Origin: CAVROT01 sp963722905 | Lineage (GTDB): Bacteria > Pseudomonadota > Alphaproteobacteria > Rhodobacterales > Rhodobacteraceae | Direction: 5' to 3' | Length of the DNA stretch: 64,000 nt | Assembly (NCBI GenBank): GCA_963722905.1 | Contig: CAVROT010000011.1 | Span: 62,001-126,000, forward strand | Shown here: one piece after another, positions 58,503 through 64,000 of the stretch | Numbering within the stretch: the stretch's first letter is position 1 | Layout: every line of letters begins with the position of its first letter | Translations under genes and position numbers: made by a program | Notes under the pieces: model-generated | The model's database searches: none | Seen by the model: the letters and a program-made list of their open reading frames with translations, nothing else | What the model was told of the DNA's origin: nothing

Positions 58503-59399
58503 GTGACAGGGCGCGCCGGGCCGCTGGCCGCCCTGGTCGTGATCGGAGCGCTGTGGGGCCTCTCCCAACCGTTGACCAAGATCGCGGTGTCGACGGGCCA
58601 CGGCGCGCTGGGCCTCGTGTTCTGGCAGCTGGTCATCGGGGCTGTGCTTCTGACGGCGGTCTGCGCGATGCGCGGTCGCCTGCCGCGACCCAGCGCGGCG
58701 CGTCTGCGCGTGTGGCTGGTCATTGCAATGATCGGCACGGTGCTGCCGAACGCGGCGTCCTACAACGCGGCGGTCCATCTGCCGTCGGGGGTCCTGTCGC
58801 TGACGCTCTCGACAGTGCCCATGTTCGCCTTCCCGGTGGCGTTGGCGCTGGGACAGGACCGGTTCTCGGCTACGCGCCTTGCCGGACTGCTGTGCGGGTT
58901 GCTGGGGGTCGCGATGGTGGCGCTGCCGGGCAGCAGCCTGCCGCAACCGGGGATGGCGGCTTTCGTGCCGCTGGCGCTGGTCGCACCCTTCTTCTACGGG
59001 TTCGAGGGCAACGTCATCGCGCGCTGGGGCACGGCCGGCATGGACGGGATCGAGGTGCTGGCCGGTGCATCCGTGGTGGGCGCGGTCGTCGCCTTGCCGA
59101 TGGCGCTGGCCACCGGGCAGTGGGTCGCACCGGTCTGGCCGCCCGGCCCGCCCGGGCAGGCGCTGCTTGCTTCATCGACGATCCACGCGACCGTCTACGC
59201 CGCTTACATCTGGCTGGTGGGTCGCGCCGGGCCGGTCTTTGCCGCCCAGGTCAGCTATCTGGTCACGGGGTTCGGGCTGGTCTGGGCCATGCTGTTGCTG
59301 GGCGAAAGCTACAGTGGCTGGATCTGGGCCGCGGGGGCGGCGATGTTCGTCGGCCTCATGATGGTCCAGCCGCGGCCTGCGGATCCGCGCCCCGCATGA
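58503..59399 (+). CDS. EamA/DMT family transporter
   Basis: A 298-residue ten-helix transporter with two EamA repeats: LAALVVIGALWGLSQPLTKI at the start and PLALVAPFFYGFEGNVIARW for the second. LSLTLSTVPMFAFPVALALG and the closing QVSYLVTGFGLVWAMLLLGE are typical. GTG 58503 is chosen because upstream frame sequence lacks membrane character; an ATG-like start at 58407 would overlap the upstream gene. The substrate is unknown. It is not closely similar to the EamA protein at 15991-16884. Confidence 0.86.
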   Translation: MTGRAGPLAALVVIGALWGLSQPLTKIAVSTGHGALGLVFWQLVIGAVLLTAVCAMRGRLPRPSAARLRVWLVIAMIGTVLPNAASYNAAVHLPSGVLSLTLSTVPMFAFPVALALGQDRFSATRLAGLLCGLLGVAMVALPGSSLPQPGMAAFVPLALVAPFFYGFEGNVIARWGTAGMDGIEVLAGASVVGAVVALPMALATGQWVAPVWPPGPPGQALLASSTIHATVYAAYIWLVGRAGPVFAAQVSYLVTGFGLVWAMLLLGESYSGWIWAAGAAMFVGLMMVQPRPADPRPA

Positions 59400-59502
59400 T
59401 GGCATCCGATCGGGGCCGGACGGGCGGCCCGAGAGGCGTGTTGCCGCCACAGCGAGGATCGCTAAGGTCGCGCGATCAGACCGATCTCCGGGGCCCGTCG
59501 CC

Positions 59503-61308
59503 GTGATACATCCCGTCTTCGACCCCACGACTGCGGCGCTCGTCAGTTTCGCAATCGTCATCGCGATGTTCGTCCTCTTCGCGCGTGAGACCTATCCGAC
59601 CGAGGTGGTCGCCATCGGGGGGGTCGCGGCCCTCTTCGCGAGCGGCCTTCTGCCCTACGACGCGGCGCTGGCGGTGCTGTCGAACCCGGCGCCCTGGACC
59701 ATCGCGGCGATGTTCCTCGTCATGGGGGCGCTGGTGCGCACCGGATCGCTGCAATGGCTGACCGAACAGGTTGACCGCCGCGCCGCCCGGCGCCCGGTCG
59801 TGACGCTGGTCTTCGCGCTGGGCATCGTCGCGCTGGGCTCGGCCTTCATGAACAACACGCCCGTCGTCGTGGTCATGATCCCGGTCTTCGTCCAGCTTGC
59901 CGCCCGGATGGGGGTGTCGCCGTCGAAGCTGCTGATCCCGCTCAGCTACGCCGCGATCCTGGGCGGCACGCTGACCCTGATCGGCACCTCGACCAACCTG
60001 CTGGTCGACGGGGTGGCGCGCAGCGCGGGGCTGACCCCGTTCTCGATTTTCGAGATCATGCCGCTCGGCATCGTGCAGGTCGTCATCGGCGGGCTCTATA
60101 TGGCGTTCGCCGGCCGCTACCTGCTGCCGGAACGCCAGTCGATGGGCATCACGCTCAGCGACCGGCGCCGCATGAAATACTTCACCGAGGTCGCGATCCC
60201 CGAAGGATCGGCGCTGGCCGGGGTGCCGGTCCTCGACGTCGATCAGTTCAAGCGCGACGGCGTACGGGTGATCGACGTGCTGCGCGGCGACGCGTCGCTG
60301 CGCCGCGACATGAAGGCGGTGACGCTGGAGCACGGCGACCGGGTCGTCCTGCGCACCGAGATGGCCGAGCTTCTGAGTTTGCAAAGCAACAAGGACCTGC
60401 GCGCCGAGGAGCGTAACGAGGAGCGCCCCGGCGTCGACCGCCTGTCGTCGGTCGCGACCGAGACGGTCGAGGTGCTGATCACGCCCGGTTGCCGGATGAT
60501 CGGCAGGTCTCTGGGGGCTATGCGCATCCGGCGCCGCTACGGTGTCTATCCCCTGGCCGTGCACCGGCGGAACCAGAACATCGGCCGGCAGCTGGACGAC
60601 GTCGTCGTCCGCGTGGGCGACACGCTGCTGATCGAGGGCGCGCCGGCCGACATCCGCCGCCTGGCCGAGGACATGGATCTGGTCGACATCGCCCAGCCCA
60701 CCGACAAGGCCTACCGCCGGTCGCTGGCGCCCGTGGCCATCGGCGCCCTGGCGATGATCGTCGTGCTGGCCGCGCTGGGCGTGGCGCCGATCCTGGCGAT
60801 GGCGGTGATCGCGGTGGCCATCGTGCTGCTGACCCGCTGCATCGACGCCGACGAGGCGTTCAGCTACGTCGAGGGACGGCTGCTGGCGCTCATCTTCGCG
60901 ATGCTGGCGGTGGGGGCGGGGTTGCAGGCGTCGGGCGCCGTGTCCCTGCTGGTCGGCTGGATCGAGCCCCGGCTGGTCGGGCTGCCGCCCTATCTGGTCA
61001 TCCTCGCCGTCTACCTCATCGCCTCGACCCTCACCGAGATGGTGTCGAACAACGCCGTGGGCGTCATCCTCACCCCCATCGCGATCGAGCTGGGACTGGC
61101 GCTGGGCATCGACCCGCGGCCGCTGGTGGTGGCGGTGATGTTCGCCGCTTCGGCCGCCTTCTCGACCCCGATCGGATACCAGACGAACATGCTGGTCTTC
61201 GGCCCCGGCGGCTACCGCTTCGCCGACTACATGCGCGTCGGCATCCCGCTGAACATCCTGCTGGGCATCACGGCGTGCATCGTGATCCCGCTGATCTGGC
61301 CGCCATGA
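59503..61308 (+). CDS. SLC13/DASS-type permease with two RCK_C (TrkA-C) domains
   Basis: A 601-residue permease. The first transport half has ALGSAFMNNTPVVVVMIPVF and GGTLTLIGTSTNLLVDGVAR. The two TrkA-C domains lie at about 205-290 (MKYFTEVAIPEGSALAGVPV) and 300-385 (VEVLITPGCRMIGRSLGAM, GDTLLIEGAPADIRRLAED). The second half has STLTEMVSNNAVGVILTPIA and AFSTPIGYQTNMLVFGPGGY. Paired NNTP/TPIGYQTN motifs are the DASS ion and anion site. Bacterial members move sulfate, dicarboxylates or other anions. It starts with GTG and overlaps the next gene by 4 bp. Confidence 0.9.
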   Translation: MIHPVFDPTTAALVSFAIVIAMFVLFARETYPTEVVAIGGVAALFASGLLPYDAALAVLSNPAPWTIAAMFLVMGALVRTGSLQWLTEQVDRRAARRPVVTLVFALGIVALGSAFMNNTPVVVVMIPVFVQLAARMGVSPSKLLIPLSYAAILGGTLTLIGTSTNLLVDGVARSAGLTPFSIFEIMPLGIVQVVIGGLYMAFAGRYLLPERQSMGITLSDRRRMKYFTEVAIPEGSALAGVPVLDVDQFKRDGVRVIDVLRGDASLRRDMKAVTLEHGDRVVLRTEMAELLSLQSNKDLRAEERNEERPGVDRLSSVATETVEVLITPGCRMIGRSLGAMRIRRRYGVYPLAVHRRNQNIGRQLDDVVVRVGDTLLIEGAPADIRRLAEDMDLVDIAQPTDKAYRRSLAPVAIGALAMIVVLAALGVAPILAMAVIAVAIVLLTRCIDADEAFSYVEGRLLALIFAMLAVGAGLQASGAVSLLVGWIEPRLVGLPPYLVILAVYLIASTLTEMVSNNAVGVILTPIAIELGLALGIDPRPLVVAVMFAASAAFSTPIGYQTNMLVFGPGGYRFADYMRVGIPLNILLGITACIVIPLIWPP

Positions 61309-61640
61309 GGCGGATTGCGGTCCTCGTGCTGATGACCGGGTGTGCCGCGGCGCCGGGCGTCGCCTTCCGGGACGCCGCACCGGAGGCCGCGATCCTCTAC
61401 CGCGACACGGTGACGGTGACCTTCACCGACGGCACGCTCTGCGCGCGGCCGCGCACCGCGGGGGCGGGCGGCTGGTCCGGCCGCCTGGCCGGCTGCCCCC
61501 ACCCCTGGGACGTGGCGGTGCTGTCCCCCGCCGGCGCCCCGCGCGAGGTGCTGACGCGCGGGGCGGGCGCCGACGCGGTGGTGGTGACGGCGCCCGACGG
61601 CACGCGCACCGCCTTCGGACGGACGGCGCTCGCGGGTTGA
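61305..61640 (+). CDS. Small putative lipoprotein of unknown function
   Basis: A 111-residue protein with a short signal (MRRIAVLVLMTGCAAAPG; lipobox-type MTGC). The mature part contains ILYRDTVTVTFTDGTLCARP and a Cys pair (LCARP, AGCPHPWD) likely to form a disulfide, with a beta-rich look. I do not recognise the family. Its ATG overlaps the SLC13 stop as ATGA, so it is made with the permease. It may be an outer-membrane or periplasmic companion; this is inference. Confidence 0.78.
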   Translation: MRRIAVLVLMTGCAAAPGVAFRDAAPEAAILYRDTVTVTFTDGTLCARPRTAGAGGWSGRLAGCPHPWDVAVLSPAGAPREVLTRGAGADAVVVTAPDGTRTAFGRTALAG

Positions 61641-61712
61641 AGCGGTCCCGCGATCCGGCGTATGGCAAGGGCCGGCTGCCGATGCGGGCAGGACGGACGA
61701 GGGGCGCGCGAC

Positions 61713-62453
61713 ATGGCGGGACATTCCAAGTGGGCCAACATCCAGCACCGCAAGGGGCGGCAGGATGCGGCGCGGTCGAAACTGTTCTCCAAGCTGGCCA
61801 AGGAGATCACCGTCGCCGCCAAGATGGGCGATCCCGACCCTGACAAGAACCCGCGCCTGCGCCTCGCCGTGAAGGAGGCCAAGGCCGTCAGCGTTCCAAA
61901 GGACGTCATCGACCGCGCCATCAAGAAGGCGATGGGCGGCGACGCCGAGAACTATGACGAGATCCGCTACGAGGGCTACGGCCCCGGCGGCGTCGCGATC
62001 ATCGTCGAGGCGATGACCGACAACCGCAACCGCACCGCGTCGGTCGTGCGCTCGGTCTTCTCCAAGAACGGCGGCAACCTGGGCGAGACGGGCAGCGTGT
62101 CCTTCATGTTCGACCGCAAGGGGCAGGTGATCTATCCGGCGGACGCGGGCAGCGCCGACGACGTGATGATGGCTGCTATCGAGGCGGGCGCGGAGGATGT
62201 CGAGTCCTCGGAGGAGGGCCATGTGGTCTGGTGCGCCGACACCGACCTGAACGAGGTCTCGACCGCGCTGGAGGGCAGCCTGGGCGAGAGCGAGACGACC
62301 AAGCTGGTCTGGCGCCCCCAGACGGGGACCGAGCTGGACCTGGACGGTATGCAAAGGCTGATGAAGCTGATCGAGGCGCTGGAGGACGACGACGACGTGC
62401 AGAACGTCACCGCCAACTTCGAGACTTCGGACGAGGTGATGGCGCAGCTTTGA
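61713..62453 (+). CDS. yebC: YebC/PmpR family DNA-binding regulator or translation factor
   Basis: A 246-residue protein of the YebC/TACO1 family. Members have been described as transcription regulators (PmpR) and recently as factors that help ribosomes through proline runs. MAGHSKWANIQHRKGRQDAA at the N-terminus, RLAVKEAKAVSVPKDVIDRA, YEGYGPGGVAIIVEAMTDNR and NGGNLGETGSVSFMFDRKG are diagnostic. Length is standard. The upstream frame is open, but the start MAGHSKW is invariant. ruvC, often nearby, is not in this stretch. Confidence 0.96.
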   Translation: MAGHSKWANIQHRKGRQDAARSKLFSKLAKEITVAAKMGDPDPDKNPRLRLAVKEAKAVSVPKDVIDRAIKKAMGGDAENYDEIRYEGYGPGGVAIIVEAMTDNRNRTASVVRSVFSKNGGNLGETGSVSFMFDRKGQVIYPADAGSADDVMMAAIEAGAEDVESSEEGHVVWCADTDLNEVSTALEGSLGESETTKLVWRPQTGTELDLDGMQRLMKLIEALEDDDDVQNVTANFETSDEVMAQL

Positions 62454-62549
62454 GGCGTGACCCCCCGCGGCGCGGCGGCGGGGAACCCTCGCGACCGGCA
62501 ACCGTTGTGGCCCACATTATGCGGCGTCCAGCCGCGGATAGGACATTTA

Positions 62550-63230
62550 ATGGCGGCTAGGACAAATCCACGCGAGATACCCGAACGTCCCGGCGATCCG
62601 CTGCCGGAACATCCGCATATCCTGCGCGGCATGGCGGTGATCGCGATGGTGGGTCCCGTCATCTTTGCGATCTCCATCCTGATCGCCGATTTCGTGGTGC
62701 CTGATCACGACTGGATCGCCGACACGATCTCGGATCTGGGGGCGGGACGGTACGAGTTCATCGTCGACATAGGCATCTATGCCTATGCGGGCTCGCTGAT
62801 CGCGCTGTCCTCGGGGTCCGCGCACGCCCATCTGGGCGGGCGCGGCTGGACCGCCGGGGTCTACGGGCTGATCCTCACGGGGCTGATCGTGTTCCTGGTG
62901 GGAGCGCGCAACGAATACGGCGACGGCGACAACGAAGGCGTTGTGGTTCACGTCTACCTCGTCTACGCGCTGGGCGCGGCGTTTGCGATCATCCCGTGGG
63001 GCATGTCGGCGGGCGCCGGCGCCATCGACCGGAGCTATGGCATCGTGTGCAAGGCCGTGACGGTCCTGTGGATTCCGATGGCGCCGATCTTCTTCTTCCT
63101 CGCGACGGGATATGATGGGCTCTACGAGCGCATCCTCGGCCTCATCACCTTCATCTTCGTCTACGCGATCGCCCTGACGCTCTGGGGTCGGGCCCAAGCG
63201 CTTCGGGATCGGTTGATCGACGAAGACTGA
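62550..63230 (+). CDS. DUF998-like membrane protein
   Basis: A 226-residue protein with six hydrophobic helices (GMAVIAMVGPVIFAISILIA, VYGLILTGLIVFLVGARNEY, VYLVYALGAAFAIIPWGMSA, VLWIPMAPIFFFLATGYDGL, LITFIFVYAIALTLWGR). DWIADTISDLGAGRYEFIVD after the first helix matches DUF998. No ribosome site better than TAA-ATG context was noted; the Met at 62550 gives the full domain. Function unknown. The gap from yebC is 96 bp. Confidence 0.84.
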   Translation: MAARTNPREIPERPGDPLPEHPHILRGMAVIAMVGPVIFAISILIADFVVPDHDWIADTISDLGAGRYEFIVDIGIYAYAGSLIALSSGSAHAHLGGRGWTAGVYGLILTGLIVFLVGARNEYGDGDNEGVVVHVYLVYALGAAFAIIPWGMSAGAGAIDRSYGIVCKAVTVLWIPMAPIFFFLATGYDGLYERILGLITFIFVYAIALTLWGRAQALRDRLIDED

Positions 63231-63284
63231 CGATACCGGCGGTCCTGGGCGGGACCGTCGCCGACGTACGGCAACCACGGGGAG

Positions 63285-63557
63285 TTACTTCAGCTGGCTG
63301 TCCTTGCTGCCGCGCCTGTTGATGCCGGCGGTGGGGCGGAAGGCGCCGTCGCGGTCGCGCTGGCAGTCGAGGCACAGGCGCACGCCCGGCACGGCGACCC
63401 GCCGCGGCTCGGGTATCGGCTCCTCGCATTCGGCGCAGTGGGTGGCGCTCTCGCGCGGGGCGCGCGACCGGGACACCCGCAGGCGCGCCAGCTCGTCCGC
63501 GATGGACGCCTCGATCTGTTCGTTCACCGCGCCGTCGCGCGTCCATCCGCCCGCCAT
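63285..63557 (-). CDS. DksA/TraR C4-type zinc-finger protein (short)
   Basis: A 90-residue protein with the four-cysteine zinc finger THCAECEEPIPEPRR followed by VRLCLDCQRDRDGAF, as in DksA/TraR. The long N-terminal coiled coil of DksA is reduced to about 40 residues (NEQIEASIADELARLRVSRS), so this is the TraR-like or YbiI-like short class that may bind the RNA polymerase secondary channel. The start at 63557 is chosen over a Met 11 codons upstream. It is convergent with the DUF998 gene across 54 bp. Confidence 0.87.
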   Translation of the reverse strand: MAGGWTRDGAVNEQIEASIADELARLRVSRSRAPRESATHCAECEEPIPEPRRVAVPGVRLCLDCQRDRDGAFRPTAGINRRGSKDSQLK

Positions 63558-63779
63558 CGCCAGACCCTCCGGAGCCAGATCCCACCGCATCGGATGCTAG
63601 GCGGGTCCGCGACGTCTGCCAAGGGTGGCAAGGGTGGCAATCGCGGCGCGCGGGTCGTCGCAGCCGGGCACAACCTGACGACGCGTACCGTCGACGTCGC
63701 GCATCGGACCCGCCGGTCGACGGATGGCGCCTTCGGACCCTGCGTGGCGGTCGAGCCTGCACCGATCCGCGGGTCGATG

Positions 63780-63801
63780 CGCGCGCCCGGACGGGCGCGC
63801 G
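63780..63801. terminator. GC hairpin downstream of rfbA
   Basis: A perfect 9-bp stem (63780-63788 with 63793-63801; arms GCGCGCCC and GGGCGCGC) closes a GGAC loop. It lies 8 bp past the rfbA stop on the minus strand. No T-run follows, so termination is probable but not certain. Confidence 0.5.
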
Positions 63802-63809
63802 ATTTCGGA

Positions 63810-64000
63810 TCAGAGCGACTCGGACTGTTCGCGCAGCAGGCGGGTCAGGTATTTGCCATAATCGTTCTTGCGGAACTTTTCGGCCCGCTCGCCAAGGGCG
63901 GCTGCGTCTATCCAGCCCAGGTCGAAGGCGATCTCGTCCGGGCTGCCGGTCTGGAGGCCCTGACGCCGCTCCAGCGTCCGAACGAAGTTGCCGGCGTCCA
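63810..64000 (-). CDS. rfbA: Glucose-1-phosphate thymidylyltransferase, C-terminal part
   Basis: The leftward frame ends at TCA 63810-63812 and is open at the right window edge, giving 63 C-terminal residues. AGNFVRTLERRQGLQTGSPD, then EIAFDLGWIDAAALGERAEK and NDYGKYLTRLLREQSESL match the end of RfbA/RmlA, which makes dTDP-glucose for dTDP-rhamnose synthesis. The catalytic N-terminal part is outside the window. Other rml genes presumably continue to the right. Confidence 0.92.
   Translation of the reverse strand, partial: DAGNFVRTLERRQGLQTGSPDEIAFDLGWIDAAALGERAEKFRKNDYGKYLTRLLREQSESL

Noticed and set aside
1..64000. CRISPR arrays, tRNA genes, prophage or conjugation genes
   Set aside because: No regularly spaced direct repeats, cloverleaf sequences with T-arm consensus, or phage or plasmid structural genes were noticed on reading both strands. 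This is a by-eye negative only.

Overview
The window is very GC-rich DNA with short intergenic gaps and many GTGA/ATGA gene overlaps. Its gene content (UbiK, long-form TRAP transporters, DUF2927, DUF1127 beside a LysR regulator, RNase P RNA beside an AmpD-type amidase) points to an alphaproteobacterium, most likely of the Rhodobacterales (Rhodobacteraceae/Paracoccaceae). This assignment is inferred from proteins and layout; no rRNA is present. No tRNA genes, CRISPR array, replication origin or prophage were seen.

Layout. 1-4.9 kb: housekeeping genes. trxB (cut by the left edge) is divergent from an Lrp/AsnC regulator, followed by a leftward lgt-midA-pgeF operon and ubiK. 4.9-5.8 kb: soxR and a divergent VOC/glyoxalase gene share a MerR-type promoter with a near-ideal SoxR box. 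5.9-27.4 kb: a large sugar-acid or polyol catabolic region. It holds denD, a kdgK-like kinase, two beta-hydroxyacid dehydrogenases, two phytanoyl-CoA-type dioxygenases, an IlvD/Edd dehydratase, a UxaA-type dehydratase, an SDR, a hydroxyacid dehydrogenase, an aminotransferase, exporters, one complete TRAP transporter and a second orphan TRAP binding protein. Its components come in pairs, as if two related pathways lie side by side.

27.4-32 kb: a mobile-element graveyard. It contains an IS481-type fragment, an apparently intact IS5-family element with a 4-bp target duplication, an MT-A70 methyltransferase, a decayed IS3-family element and an IS66 tail. 32-41.9 kb: a leftward envelope or membrane-stress neighbourhood made of a small two-TM protein, XpaC, TelA, a DUF2927 lipoprotein, an OafA-type acyltransferase, an SPFH-GYF protein, a cytochrome b561-like protein, a double zinc-ribbon membrane protein and, nearby, TerC. 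This is the best candidate in the window for an incompletely described system.

41.9-64 kb: mostly core genes (rluB, tadA, gatC-gatA, an AmpD-type amidase, rnpB, rpmG, a Bax-inhibitor-1 protein, hisN, guaD, mgtE, a 5-FCL gene, a ymdB-like gene, an SLC13 transporter, yebC and a partial rfbA). Among them are a bacterial ceramidase-fold membrane protein, an excalibur lipoprotein, an acetyltransferase broken by one stop codon, and several small regulators. Functional assignments come from recognised motifs and family resemblance read by eye; no database search was run.
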